In this document: piece by piece, positions 36,321-44,421 of the stretch | Numbering within the stretch: the first letter of the stretch is position 1 | Layout: the number at the start of each line of letters is the position of its first letter | Assembly: GCA_001627925.1 (NCBI GenBank) | Contig: LUQC01000023.1 | Span: 1 to 44,421, forward strand | DNA from: Rhodobacteraceae bacterium REDSEA-S34_B6 | GTDB taxonomy: Bacteria; Pseudomonadota; Alphaproteobacteria; Rhodobacterales; Rhodobacteraceae | Reading direction: 5' to 3' | DNA length: 44,421 nucleotides | Position numbers and translations under genes: made by a program | The notes under the pieces: model-generated | The model's database searches: none | The model's input: only the letters and a program-made list of their open reading frames with translations | What the model was told of the DNA's origin: nothing

Positions 36321-37496
36321 TCAAATGCCAGTTTCAAAAGTGATTTCTTTTCTTGGTTTACGCTGTCGTTCTGTCTCAGACTTTAGTTGCCCACAAGCTG
36401 CCATAATATCTTCTCCTCTTGGAGTGCGTACCGGACTTGCATAACCAGCTCGGTGGATTATGTCGGCAAATTTCTTTATTTGAGACCAATCGCTTCTTTT
36501 ATATGGAGAACCAGGCCACTCATTAAATGGAATTAAATTTATTTTTGCGGGAATGCCGGCAATTAGTTTGATTAAGCGGAAAGCATCCATTTCGCTATCG
36601 TTGACGTCCTTGATCATGACATACTCAAACGTGATACGTTCTGAATTAGATAATCTTGGATAATCCCGTAGCGCTTTGATAAGGGTTTCAATATTCCATT
36701 TTTTGTTAATGGGTACTAGTTTGTCTCTGATTTCGTCGGTTGTGCCATGAAAAGAAACCGCTAGAAGGCATCCAATTTCATCCGCTGTCCTTGATATTTC
36801 TGGTACGACTCCAGAAGTAGATAACGTAATCCTTTTCCGCGATAAACATATTCCCTCAGGGTCCATGACAATTTTGAGCGCGTCTCTCACATTTTCAAAA
36901 TTGTATAGAGGCTCACCCATCCCCATGAGTACAACGTTAGAGAGCAATCTGATTTCATTATTAGTGCCGTTCACATTGGTCCATTCGTCTAAGTCATCCC
37001 GTGCGATTAATATTTGACCCACGATTTCCCCAGCGGTCAGGTTCCGTACCAGCTTTTGTGTGCCAGTATGGCAGAATGAACAGGTAAGAGTACATCCGAC
37101 TTGAGAACTAATGCAGAGTGTTCCACGATCTTCCTCTGGAATATATACTGCCTCAACCTCATGTCCTCCAGCCAACCTTAGAAGATATTTTCTTGTTCCG
37201 TCTTTGGAGCATTGCTTTGAAACTACTTGGGGAACTTCAATTACAAAATTATCAATTAGAAGGTCACGATAACTTTTTGACAGGTTTGTCATCTCGGCAA
37301 AATTTCGAATACCTTTTTGATAAATCCATTGCCAAATTTGGGTTACTCTCATTCTCACCTGTTTCTTAGGGGTCCCTATTCCCAATAGCCTTTCACTCAT
37401 CAGCGATCGACTCATCCCTATTAAGTTTATCGGCCCAGAGGGTAAAGTACGTGGTACGGTCAAGAGATCCTGAGTTATTGGTAAAGATGGTTCCAT
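36321..37496 (-). CDS. rlmN: Dual-specificity 23S rRNA/tRNA methyltransferase RlmN
   Basis: Radical SAM enzyme that methylates C2 of A2503 in 23S rRNA and A37 of certain tRNAs. The [4Fe-4S] motif CTLTCSFC (Cys135, Cys139, Cys142), [10 protein letters not shown] with Cys128, and the C-terminal Cys368 in DIMAACGQL, which becomes methylated, are all present, so both mechanistic cysteines remain. [10 protein letters not shown] and [11 protein letters not shown] are further family marks. The open frame reaches a TTG at 37520; neither that nor the ATG at 37496 has a clear Shine-Dalgarno, and I prefer the ATG (391 residues). The IalB-like gene lies upstream on the same strand with a gap of about 77 bases. 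Confidence 0.94.
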   Translation of the reverse strand: MEPSLPITQDLLTVPRTLPSGPINLIGMSRSLMSERLLGIGTPKKQVRMRVTQIWQWIYQKGIRNFAEMTNLSKSYRDLLIDNFVIEVPQVVSKQCSKDGTRKYLLRLAGGHEVEAVYIPEEDRGTLCISSQVGCTLTCSFCHTGTQKLVRNLTAGEIVGQILIARDDLDEWTNVNGTNNEIRLLSNVVLMGMGEPLYNFENVRDALKIVMDPEGICLSRKRITLSTSGVVPEISRTADEIGCLLAVSFHGTTDEIRDKLVPINKKWNIETLIKALRDYPRLSNSERITFEYVMIKDVNDSEMDAFRLIKLIAGIPAKINLIPFNEWPGSPYKRSDWSQIKKFADIIHRAGYASPVRTPRGEDIMAACGQLKSETERQRKPRKEITFETGI

Positions 37497-37573
37497 TAGG
37501 TAAGCGCTATCCAGATCCAAAAGTAGTTGTCGTTTTTTACTAAACTTTAAATTAAGCCGTGATGGCCATACCT

Positions 37574-38104
37574 TTACTTACATCGTTTTGAGGCATCTTC
37601 AACGGCTGCGGTAAAACCTTTAAGTGAGAAAGTGTCTTCAGTTTTTGTACCTCTAGAGGATCTGCCTGTTAGTGTAGCTTTGGCCCCACGTTTCATGGCT
37701 TGAACCATTTTTTTATCGGCTTCATCTGTAGGAGCCCATGCCCATTCGCCATTTGTAAACATTTGGTATCTTGTACCATCTATATTTACATCTACATTGC
37801 TACCATCGTCGAAAGGGTATCCACCAGTAAATGAAATTTGTCCCATTATTCCTGAACTTGGAATATAAGATACAAATAACAAAATATCGCTCCGTTTCAC
37901 CGAGACCATTCTCCCATCACGCGTATTGACAGTTTCAATTGGTTGAGATGCAGCCCAGCATTCCTTTGGACTATCTTCCACAAATACCACCCAATCGGCT
38001 TGCGTTGATGCTACATTAGTACTTGAGTCTTGAGCAAAAAGAGCGCCTCCGCTTAACAGTAAAATAAACAGAATTAACAAATTTTTGGATACTCGTTTAA
38101 CCAT
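37574..38104 (-). CDS. Invasion-associated locus B (IalB) family protein, exported
   Basis: A 176-residue periplasmic protein. [25 protein letters not shown] is a signal peptide, and the mature part has the IalB family pattern: [66 protein letters not shown], and a final Cys near the end (KRCK) likely in a disulfide with the early Cys. Despite its name the family is widespread in free-living alphaproteobacteria; its role is unclear. The frame extends five codons upstream, but GAGGAAAT lies directly before the ATG at 38104. It is the likely first gene of a unit with rlmN. Confidence 0.88.
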   Translation of the reverse strand: MVKRVSKNLLILFILLLSGGALFAQDSSTNVASTQADWVVFVEDSPKECWAASQPIETVNTRDGRMVSVKRSDILLFVSYIPSSGIMGQISFTGGYPFDDGSNVDVNIDGTRYQMFTNGEWAWAPTDEADKKMVQAMKRGAKATLTGRSSRGTKTEDTFSLKGFTAAVEDASKRCK

Positions 38105-38255
38105 ATTTCCTCGCGTCATTGATTTCTTGGCTCACTATACTGAAATAGCCATTCAAAAACAGATTATTTTATTCTTTATCTTCAAATTTTATTTTAAACT
38201 GAAGGTGATTTAAATAAAAGCCCTGATAATAACAATTAGCTAGGACAAATTTTTA

Positions 38256-39248
38256 ATGTTTAATTCTGCAGTGGAGCTCTGTGAAGTTTGGAGAGGCTCT
38301 TTAAAAGAAAGTTTGCATGTCGGGCATGCTGTCGTGGTTGATAGCAGTGGAAGTATCGTAAAGTCATGGGGCGATCCAGAACAGATTTTTTTTTCGCGAT
38401 CATCGTCTAAAATGATTCAAGCACTACCATTGGTCTCTTCTGGCGCAGCAGATAAATTTGGCTTGTCTTCTCAGCATATTGCTCTGGCTTGTGCATCTCA
38501 TAATGCCGCTAATATTCATACCGTGCTTGTAGAAAAATGGTTGCTTGAACTTGGTTTGTCAGCTTCTGACCTTTGTTGTGGTCCCCAGACGCCGCGTGAC
38601 CGTGATGCTAAGATAGATTTATTCAAGGCTAATCTTAAGCCTTGCCGAATTCATAATAACTGTTCTGGAAAGCATTCTGGTTTTTTAACATTGACCAAGC
38701 ACCTTGGAGCTGGTGCTAATTATGTAAGCATTGATCATCCAGTTCAAAAAGCTTGTTTAGAGGCCTATGAAATGACCACAAATGAAATAAGTCCAGGTTT
38801 TGGAATAGATGGATGTTCTGCGCCAAATCACGCATTTACTTTGAAAGGTATTGCAAAGGCAATGGCTTGGTTTGCTGATGCTAAAAGCAGATCGGATACA
38901 TCTTCCAAAAGTGCGGTAAGAATAATAGACGCCATGTTGAGGTATCCTGAGTTAGTGGCTGGTGAGGGTCGTGCTTGTACAGAGTTAATGAGAGCAGCGC
39001 AGGGTAAAGTTGCTCTGAAGACTGGAGCAGAAGGTTTTTTTGTTGCGATAATTCCAGAGAAAAAAATGGGTGTGGCACTAAAAGTTTTAGATGGTGCTAC
39101 CAGAGCCAGTGAGTGTGTGATAGCATCAATTTTAGTTGGGCTGGGTGTGTTAAACCCTGCTAACCCAATTGTAGAAAAATATTTGCAACCTTCGATTTTG
39201 AACTGGGATGGGCTTAAAACTGGTTTCATAAAACCACTTATAATGTAG
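38256..39248 (+). CDS. L-asparaginase II (Rhizobium etli ReAV type)
   Basis: Class 3 asparaginase, unrelated to the E. coli enzymes and related to serine-active hydrolases; it hydrolyses asparagine to aspartate and ammonia. The motifs described for the R. etli enzyme are all visible: the SxxK pair Ser49-Lys52 (RSSSKM), Ser81 (CASHNA), the zinc-binding set Cys136 and Lys139 (NNCSGKHSGF) and Cys187 with Asp185 (GIDGCSAPNH). Length 330 is typical. AGGA lies about 9 bases before the ATG. There is no signal peptide, so it is cytoplasmic. A pseudouridine synthase gene follows after only 2 bases. The gene diverges from ialB across about 150 bases. Confidence 0.9.
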   Translation: MFNSAVELCEVWRGSLKESLHVGHAVVVDSSGSIVKSWGDPEQIFFSRSSSKMIQALPLVSSGAADKFGLSSQHIALACASHNAANIHTVLVEKWLLELGLSASDLCCGPQTPRDRDAKIDLFKANLKPCRIHNNCSGKHSGFLTLTKHLGAGANYVSIDHPVQKACLEAYEMTTNEISPGFGIDGCSAPNHAFTLKGIAKAMAWFADAKSRSDTSSKSAVRIIDAMLRYPELVAGEGRACTELMRAAQGKVALKTGAEGFFVAIIPEKKMGVALKVLDGATRASECVIASILVGLGVLNPANPIVEKYLQPSILNWDGLKTGFIKPLIM

Positions 39249-39250
39249 TA

Positions 39251-39793
39251 ATGCTCGTTAAGTTTAATAAACCATATAATGTACTGTCTCAATTTAGTGA
39301 TAACACGAAAAAATCGGCTGATCGAGGTAATCTGTCTGACTTTATCTCAATTCCAAATATTTACCCAGTTGGGAGACTTGATAAAGATAGCGAAGGATTG
39401 ATTTTGCTAACTGATGATGGGAAATTACAGTATAAACTTTCAAACCCAAAAAATAGAGTTAGAAAAACCTACTACGTGCAAGTTGAAGGTGAGCCGAAGC
39501 AATCAGATTTGGATCTCCTTAGCGCTGGATTAAAATTAAGGGATGGAATTACGCGTCCAGCTAAGGCGACGATAATAGAGCCACCATTACTCTGGGATAG
39601 AGTACCACCGATACGAGTGCGAAAAACAGTTCCAGATTCTTGGTTGGAAATCATCATTTCTGAGGGAAAGAACCGGCAAGTTAGAAGAATGACTGCGGCC
39701 ATTGGATACCCGACATTGCGGTTAATTCGCATAAAAATAGGAGACTATGATCTTAAAAATTTAATGCCTGGAGATTTTGAAAATATTTCATAG
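39251..39793 (+). CDS. 23S rRNA pseudouridine synthase, RluE/RsuA family
   Basis: A 180-residue pseudouridine synthase lacking the S4 domain, as in RluE (pseudouridine 2457 of 23S rRNA). The start FNKPYNVLSQFSD is the family N-terminus; the catalytic Asp lies in PVGRLDKDSEGLILLTDDG; RKTYYVQVEG, and SEGKNRQVRRMTAAIGYPTLRLIRIKIG complete the signature. RluE is the closest type by size and N-terminus, but RsuA-family specificity cannot be settled by eye, so the symbol is left empty. The ATG is 2 bases after the asparaginase stop, in what looks like one transcript. It converges with the class III aminotransferase across 25 bases. Confidence 0.92.
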   Translation: MLVKFNKPYNVLSQFSDNTKKSADRGNLSDFISIPNIYPVGRLDKDSEGLILLTDDGKLQYKLSNPKNRVRKTYYVQVEGEPKQSDLDLLSAGLKLRDGITRPAKATIIEPPLLWDRVPPIRVRKTVPDSWLEIIISEGKNRQVRRMTAAIGYPTLRLIRIKIGDYDLKNLMPGDFENIS

Positions 39794-39818
39794 CTATGCG
39801 TCAAATGCTAATTATTGG

Positions 39819-41171
39819 TCAAATTGCTGTTAACCCCTCGTCTAAAGCATCTATTATCTGATCCACTTCGTTCTCAGATATCGTTAATGGGGGTGACATC
39901 AAAATATTGTTCAAGCCCAGCCGGACCATGGCACCAAATTCATAAGTTTTTTGATGTATTTTTTTCATATCACTAGTGTCTAATGGTGTTTTTTTTCTTT
40001 GATCTGAAACGAGTTCAATCCCAAGCATCAGGCCATGCCCACCTCTTACATCTCCCACTATAGTATGTTTTTTAGCCAACTCCATTACACCATTATATAA
40101 TTGTGTTCCGCGTACTTGGGCGTTGACCTTGGTATCTAGACGTTCAGTTTCTGATAAACATGCTATCACAGCAGCTGCTCCCACCGGATGAGCAGAATAG
40201 GTATAACCATGAAAGATTGCTGCATCACCCGTATCGTCATTTTCAAAAACTTCCGCGACTTTATCGGACATCAATGCTGCTCCAACAGGGTAGTATCCAG
40301 AGGTAATACCCTTGGCAATACTCATCATATCGGGCTGGACACCCCAATGGCGCGCGCCTGACCAGTCTCCGGTGCGACCGAAACCAGTTATGACTTCATC
40401 CGATATAAGTAAGATGCCATGTCTATCGCATATTTGTCTCATGAGGGTCATAAACATTGGATCAGGAACGATTACACCCCCGGCACCTTGAATGGGCTCC
40501 ATTATAAAAGCGGCAATACTATTTGCTCCTTGAAATGCTATTTCATCTTCGAATGCGGCAGCGATATTTTGAGCTAATTTTAAGGAGTCAGCTTCATTAT
40601 ATGGATTTCTATACGTATATGGGCTTGGAAGATGGAAACAGCCTGGCAAGAGTGGCTCATAGTTTATCCTGAACCGATTATTACCATTTACTGAGGCACC
40701 GCCAAAGTGAGTTCCATGATAACCTTTCTTTAAAGAAATAAATTTTGTACGGGTTGGTTCGCCTTTTAGTCGGTGATATTGGCGGGCCAGCCGTAGGCAT
40801 GTGTCGACAGAGTCCGAGCCGCCCGAAGTAAAAAATACGCGGCTCATGCCGTCTTCAGAAAATAAATTTCGCACCATGTAGGATGCTTCAATTGCCATAG
40901 GGTTGGTAGTGCCCGCAAAAGAAGAGTAGTACGGAAGGTCAGAAAGTTGTTTTGTTATGGCTTCCTTAATGCTTTGATTAGAATACCCTAAATTTACACA
41001 CCATAGTCCACCGACGGCATCCACGGTCTGGTGCCCGTCAATATCTGTTATTTTCACACCTTGTGCTTTGGTAATTATTCTAGGAGGAGCCTCTAATGAG
41101 TCTTTTGGATGACCCATTGGATGCCATAGGTGTTTGGCATTATTAGCCTTTAGAAAATTATCATCTTTCAT
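39819..41171 (-). CDS. Class III omega-aminotransferase
   Basis: PLP-dependent fold type I aminotransferase, 450 residues. It opens KHLWHPMGHPKDSLEAPP and DGHQTVDAVGGLWCVNLGY, typical of the pyruvate-linked omega-aminotransferases acting on beta-alanine, taurine or diamines. The PLP lysine is in SIAKGITSGYYPVGA, the Asp in LISDEVITGFGRTGDW, and IFHGYTYSAHPVGAAA is the phosphate-binding part. The amino donor cannot be determined from sequence by eye: taurine, putrescine and beta-alanine are all possible, the last two being guesses from the subfamily. It diverges from smpB (120-base gap without a convincing promoter). No neighbouring catabolic gene points to the substrate. Confidence 0.9.
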   Translation of the reverse strand: MKDDNFLKANNAKHLWHPMGHPKDSLEAPPRIITKAQGVKITDIDGHQTVDAVGGLWCVNLGYSNQSIKEAITKQLSDLPYYSSFAGTTNPMAIEASYMVRNLFSEDGMSRVFFTSGGSDSVDTCLRLARQYHRLKGEPTRTKFISLKKGYHGTHFGGASVNGNNRFRINYEPLLPGCFHLPSPYTYRNPYNEADSLKLAQNIAAAFEDEIAFQGANSIAAFIMEPIQGAGGVIVPDPMFMTLMRQICDRHGILLISDEVITGFGRTGDWSGARHWGVQPDMMSIAKGITSGYYPVGAALMSDKVAEVFENDDTGDAAIFHGYTYSAHPVGAAAVIACLSETERLDTKVNAQVRGTQLYNGVMELAKKHTIVGDVRGGHGLMLGIELVSDQRKKTPLDTSDMKKIHQKTYEFGAMVRLGLNNILMSPPLTISENEVDQIIDALDEGLTAI

Positions 41172-41291
41172 CTTTTTAGCCCGCCTGTAAATTCATATTA
41201 AAACCATTGTTAATCTCTCTTTTTACTTTGTCTATAGTTTCAGTAAAACTGCTGGACAATTTTAGTAAGTTATGTCTAACCATCGGTTGCT

Positions 41292-41768
41292 ATGAACAAA
41301 AATAAAACTGATCCAAATTACAAAATTATAGCTGAAAACCGACGAGCTCGCTTTGATTACTCAATCGAAGATGAAATCGAATGTGGCCTATCCTTGGCCG
41401 GTTCTGAAGTAAAATCACTTCGACAAAAATCTGCGAATATTGGTGAGTGCTACGCAGAGGTTGAAAATGGTGAATTATGGCTAGTCAATTCATACATCGC
41501 ACCGTATGAGCAAGCGAAAACGTGGGGTCATGAGGAAAGGCGTAGAAGAAAACTTTTAGTGACGAAACGTGAACTTAGCAAGTTGTGGGCAGAGACACAG
41601 AGAAAGGGAATGACGCTGGTTCCCTTAGTCCTCTATTTTAACCATAGGGGAATTGCCAAATTAAAAATAGGTGTGGCAAAAGGTAAAAAGAATTTTGACA
41701 AAAGATCAGATCAAGCAAAACGTGATTGGGGCAGACAAAAGCAACGCCTGTTGAGGCAGGGAGACTAA
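41292..41768 (+). CDS. smpB: SsrA-binding protein SmpB
   Basis: Binds tmRNA and delivers it to stalled ribosomes for trans-translation. The 158-residue protein has the family sequence throughout: [48 protein letters not shown], the basic [16 protein letters not shown], and the C-terminal tail [25 protein letters not shown] that enters the decoding channel. Length and motif spacing are normal. The tmRNA gene ssrA is not in the window. It may be cotranscribed with sseA, but a promoter-like sequence precedes sseA. Confidence 0.96.
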   Translation: MNKNKTDPNYKIIAENRRARFDYSIEDEIECGLSLAGSEVKSLRQKSANIGECYAEVENGELWLVNSYIAPYEQAKTWGHEERRRRKLLVTKRELSKLWAETQRKGMTLVPLVLYFNHRGIAKLKIGVAKGKKNFDKRSDQAKRDWGRQKQRLLRQGD

Positions 41769-41777
41769 TGTGAAGTC

Positions 41778-41806
41778 TTGTCCAATTACTGGATTTAAAA
41801 TAATAT
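41778..41806 (+). promoter_or_regulatory. Possible promoter for sseA
   Basis: TTGTCC at 41778-41783 and TAATAT at 41801-41806, each 4 of 6 to consensus, are separated by exactly 17 bases in the 94-base smpB-sseA gap. Weak, but well spaced. Confidence 0.3.
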
Positions 41807-41862
41807 TTTCTTAGATGGTAAAATAGTTTAGTTAGCAAGCTTCTGGAATTTGTGGAAACAAA

Positions 41863-42726
41863 ATGATGATGAAAGAGGACGCAAGGACTCTTGTTTCAAC
41901 CAAGTGGTTGGCCAAAAGATTAGACAACGCTGAGGTGAGGATACTTGACGCATCATGGTATCTCCCTGCTTTGGATCGAAATCCAGGTGCTGAGTATGCA
42001 AAAAGGCATATCCCTAATGCTCGTTTTTTTGATATTGATGATATCTCTGATAATAGATCTCGCCTTCCTCACATGGTTCCACCAGTAGAAAAATTTATGT
42101 CTAAAGTCCGCAAATTAGGCGTCGGAGATGGTCATCAAATTATCATTTATGACGGTTTAGGTATGTTTTCTGCTGCGAGAGTTTGGTGGCTTTTCAAGAT
42201 GATGGGTCATAAGGATGTAGCTGTACTTGATGGTGGTCTGCCCAAATGGATTGCTGAAGGGCTGCCAGTTGATGACGAACCTCCATTAATACGTGATCGA
42301 CATATGATGGTTGATCAGAAGGCCTCATTTGTAAAGGACGTAACCGAAGTGGCTGCCGCATCAAAGTTGGGGGATTATGAGATCATTGATGCAAGGTCAC
42401 CAGGGCGATTTAGAGGTGAGGAGGATGAGCCAAGAGAGGGATTGCGAAAAGGGCATATTCCAAATTCGAAAAATGTATTTTTTAAATCTCTGCTAAATGA
42501 TGATCAAACTTTTAAAAATATATCTGAATTGAAACAGATTTTCCATTCTGCTGGAGTTGATATATCCAAGCCAGTGATTACTACATGTGGATCTGGTGTT
42601 ACTGCAGCCGTGTTGAATCTTGGGTTGGAGCTTATTGGCAAAACTGATCACTCTTTGTACGATGGAAGCTGGACTGAGTGGGGAATGTCACCAATTCTCC
42701 CAGTAGCGACTGGAGATAAAAAATGA
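41863..42726 (+). CDS. sseA: 3-mercaptopyruvate sulfurtransferase
   Basis: Two-domain rhodanese-family enzyme transferring sulfur from 3-mercaptopyruvate to thiols or cyanide. The 287-residue protein has an inactive first rhodanese domain and an active second, with Cys242 in the loop CGSGVTA; the SGVT pattern is typical of mercaptopyruvate enzymes rather than thiosulfate sulfurtransferases (CRKGVT). Other marks are ASWYLP, DGLGMFSAARVWWLFKMMGH, VLDGGLPKWI and DGSWTEWG. No signal peptide, so cytoplasmic. Translation is coupled to the next aminotransferase by a 4-base overlap. Start is one of three consecutive Met codons (MMMKED), with GGAAAC just upstream. Confidence 0.93.
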   Translation: MMMKEDARTLVSTKWLAKRLDNAEVRILDASWYLPALDRNPGAEYAKRHIPNARFFDIDDISDNRSRLPHMVPPVEKFMSKVRKLGVGDGHQIIIYDGLGMFSAARVWWLFKMMGHKDVAVLDGGLPKWIAEGLPVDDEPPLIRDRHMMVDQKASFVKDVTEVAAASKLGDYEIIDARSPGRFRGEEDEPREGLRKGHIPNSKNVFFKSLLNDDQTFKNISELKQIFHSAGVDISKPVITTCGSGVTAAVLNLGLELIGKTDHSLYDGSWTEWGMSPILPVATGDKK

Positions 42727-43910
42727 TTTTCAAGAACCTTCAGCAGCAGCCTCCTGATAAGATACTCGCCTTAATGACTGCGTTTAAGGAAGATCCAAGA
42801 GATCAAAAGCTTGATCTTGGTGTTGGTGTTTATAAGGATCCAACCGGTATTACTCCCATAATGAGGTCTATTAAACTTGCTGAAAAAAAATGGTGGGAGA
42901 TTGAAAGTAGCAAATCATATGTTGGCTTGGCAGGCGACCCTGCGTTTTCAGACGCCATAATTTCATTAGTTTTGGGTAATAGTATTCCAAGAAATTTAAT
43001 AGCTTCAGCAGCAACTCCTGGAGGAACAGGTGCTGTTAGACAAGGTTTTGAGCTATTTAAAGTCGCTAATCCAGGCGTTCGAGTTTTCGTTTCAGATCCA
43101 ACATGGCCAAATCATATTTCAATACTGCAATATCTTAATATCCCATTTGAAACTTATAGATATTTTGATAATGAAACCCGTGGGGTCGATTTTGACTCGA
43201 TGGTATCAGATTTATCGCGCGCGAAGGCAGGCGATGTCATCTTGCTGCACGGTTGTTGTCATAATCCAACAGGAGCTAATTTGGATAAGCAACAATGGAA
43301 GATCATTGTTAATTTATTAAATAAAAACGGTGCAACACCTATGATTGATCTAGCCTATCAAGGGTTTGGAGATGGATTGGAAGAAGACGTATATGCCACT
43401 CGTTTGATTGCCGAGTCCGTACCAGAAACCGTTATAGCATCAAGTTGTTCAAAGAATTTTGGGATTTATCGAGAACGGGCAGGGTTACTAATGCTTGTTT
43501 CGCAGGATAGTTCAAAGCGGAATATAAACCAAAGTATGCTGGCATATTTGAATCGTCAGAATTACTCTTTTCCTCCTGATCATGGCTCAAGACTTGTTTC
43601 AATAGTGTTAAATGATAAAGATTTACGTTCTGATTGGATGTCTGAGTTAGAAGATATTCGTAATTCCCTGCTGAATTTAAGGGTACAGCTTTCTAATGAG
43701 CTGCAAAAAATCTCTGGGTCTGATCGCTTTAGCTTTATAGCATCACATAGAGGAATGTTTTCGCGGCTTGGGGCTACTCCTTCACAGGTCGAAAAAATGC
43801 GCACAGAATTTGGGATCTATATGGTTTCGGATAGTCGTTTTAATGTTGCTGGTCTGAATAATGAAACAGTGCCGGCGTTGGCAAAAGCGATTGTTGAAAC
43901 TGGAGTTTGA
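42723..43910 (+). CDS. Aspartate/aromatic aminotransferase, class I
   Basis: PLP aminotransferase of the AspC/TyrB subgroup (Ialpha), 395 residues. It opens NLQQQPPDKILALMTAFKED, with the early Leu-rich segment, DLGVGVYKD, and continues with HGCCHNPTGANL, the PLP Lys244 in SSCSKNFGIYRERAG, and Arg372 in SDSRFNVAGL, which binds the substrate carboxylate. Aspartate, tyrosine and phenylalanine are the usual substrates; some homologues also transaminate cysteine. The ATG overlaps the sseA stop (ATGA), so both are made together. Which substrate dominates is not readable from the sequence. Confidence 0.92.
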   Translation: MIFKNLQQQPPDKILALMTAFKEDPRDQKLDLGVGVYKDPTGITPIMRSIKLAEKKWWEIESSKSYVGLAGDPAFSDAIISLVLGNSIPRNLIASAATPGGTGAVRQGFELFKVANPGVRVFVSDPTWPNHISILQYLNIPFETYRYFDNETRGVDFDSMVSDLSRAKAGDVILLHGCCHNPTGANLDKQQWKIIVNLLNKNGATPMIDLAYQGFGDGLEEDVYATRLIAESVPETVIASSCSKNFGIYRERAGLLMLVSQDSSKRNINQSMLAYLNRQNYSFPPDHGSRLVSIVLNDKDLRSDWMSELEDIRNSLLNLRVQLSNELQKISGSDRFSFIASHRGMFSRLGATPSQVEKMRTEFGIYMVSDSRFNVAGLNNETVPALAKAIVETGV

Positions 43911-43940
43911 TTATATCATGAATGTCTGATTTCTCATTTT

Positions 43941-44420
43941 TTAATTCCAAATAATATCATCAAAACAGATTTCTTCAATTTTTCTTCGTCCAATCATGGC
44001 CATTGCGACTGATGTTTCTTTGCAAAGATACTTAATATAATCTTCTATACCATGCCGGTTGTTTGCCGCGTATGCCATAGACCATGGCCTTCCCATGAAT
44101 GCAAAATTTGCACCTAAAGCATAAGCTTTAACTAAATCTTCTCCGCTTCTTAATCCTGAGTCATAAAAAATCTGCACATCATTTCCTAATGCGTTCCTGA
44201 TTTTTGGCAGCATTTCAATTGGGTGTGGTGCTGAGGCTAGTTGCCGGCCTCCATGGCTTGAAACGTATATTCCGTCCACACCGATGCCTTTCATGTTTTG
44301 TGCATCTTCAGTATTTAATACGCCTTTTATAACTAAATTATTTGGCCAGTTATCTCGGAGATATTTTAAGAATTCCCAGTCTGCACCGGCTCGTGAGGCG
44401 TTACGATTAAAGCTATTTGT
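43941..44420 (-). CDS. FMN-dependent alpha-hydroxy-acid dehydrogenase, N-terminal part outside window
   Basis: C-terminal 160 residues of an FMN-binding (lactate dehydrogenase/glycolate oxidase) TIM-barrel enzyme. The frame is open to the window edge, with TNSFNRNASRAGADWEFLKYL before WPNNLVIKGVLNTEDA, where Lys is the FMN contact. The catalytic His region reads SSHGGRQLASAPHP, where the family norm is SNHGGRQLD, so two flanking residues differ. DSGLRSGEDLVKAYALGANFAFMGRPW is the phosphate-binding end. The substrate, probably L-lactate, glycolate or another 2-hydroxy acid, cannot be told from this part. It converges with the aminotransferase across 30 bases. Confidence 0.88.
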   Translation of the reverse strand, partial: TNSFNRNASRAGADWEFLKYLRDNWPNNLVIKGVLNTEDAQNMKGIGVDGIYVSSHGGRQLASAPHPIEMLPKIRNALGNDVQIFYDSGLRSGEDLVKAYALGANFAFMGRPWSMAYAANNRHGIEDYIKYLCKETSVAMAMIGRRKIEEICFDDIIWN

Positions 44421-44421
44421 C

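Noticed and set aside
1-44421. CRISPR array, tRNA, rRNA, phage or insertion sequence
   Set aside because: No regularly spaced repeats, no transposase, integrase or capsid-like protein, and no cloverleaf-like gap was noticed; gaps are too short for rRNA.

Overview
This window is a gene-dense, A+T-rich stretch of an alphaproteobacterial chromosome with almost no spare DNA. Intergenic gaps are mostly under 150 bases, none exceeds 300 bases, and several convergent or consecutive genes overlap or nearly touch. The assignment to Alphaproteobacteria rests on content and order: a fused petA-petB-petC bc1 operon beside a petP/petR regulator pair, an IalB-rlmN-argG neighbourhood, an hslO-NUDIX-cca-ABC-ABC run, bioMNY, and an AspRS beginning MHNYRSHTC. 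The compact, low-GC style fits a free-living, probably marine, streamlined lineage, but that last step is inference. I saw no tRNA, rRNA, CRISPR array, phage or insertion sequence.

Layout. 1-10.5 kb: glutamate synthase large subunit (5' end outside the window), carB, a fragment of a VapC-like PIN toxin, aspS, methylmalonyl-CoA epimerase and a frameshifted DUF1467 gene. 10.5-12.9 kb: nitroreductase, proline iminopeptidase, ubiG. 12.9-18.0 kb: petP-petR diverging from ilvE and the petABC operon (cytochrome bc1). 18.0-24.8 kb: the least explained part. A coupled pair of uncharacterised genes (a 569-residue protein and a DUF3726-like protein) diverges from a compact adenylate-forming ligase and a thiolase-like protein that lacks two normally conserved active-site residues. 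These abut the bioMNY biotin ECF transporter.

24.8-26.5 kb: two L,D-transpeptidase-type proteins flanking a CAP-domain lipoprotein. 26.6-33.1 kb: one long minus-strand run, hslO, NUDIX CoA pyrophosphatase, cca and two ABC exporter half-transporters. 33.2-38.1 kb: NUDIX hydrolase, ilvA, argG, rlmN, ialB. 38.2-44.4 kb: L-asparaginase II, an RluE-type pseudouridine synthase, a class III aminotransferase, smpB, a 3-mercaptopyruvate sulfurtransferase coupled to an aspartate/aromatic aminotransferase, and the C-terminal part of an FMN-dependent alpha-hydroxy-acid dehydrogenase.

Most of the window is housekeeping: nitrogen assimilation, amino-acid and pyrimidine synthesis, respiration, translation and RNA maturation. 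The most interesting items are the ligase/thiolase/DUF3726/569-residue cluster next to biotin uptake, the altered thiolase active site, the broken DUF1467 gene, the PIN-toxin remnant and the sulfurtransferase-aminotransferase coupling. Functions are assigned by recognising family motifs in the translations; no database search was possible.
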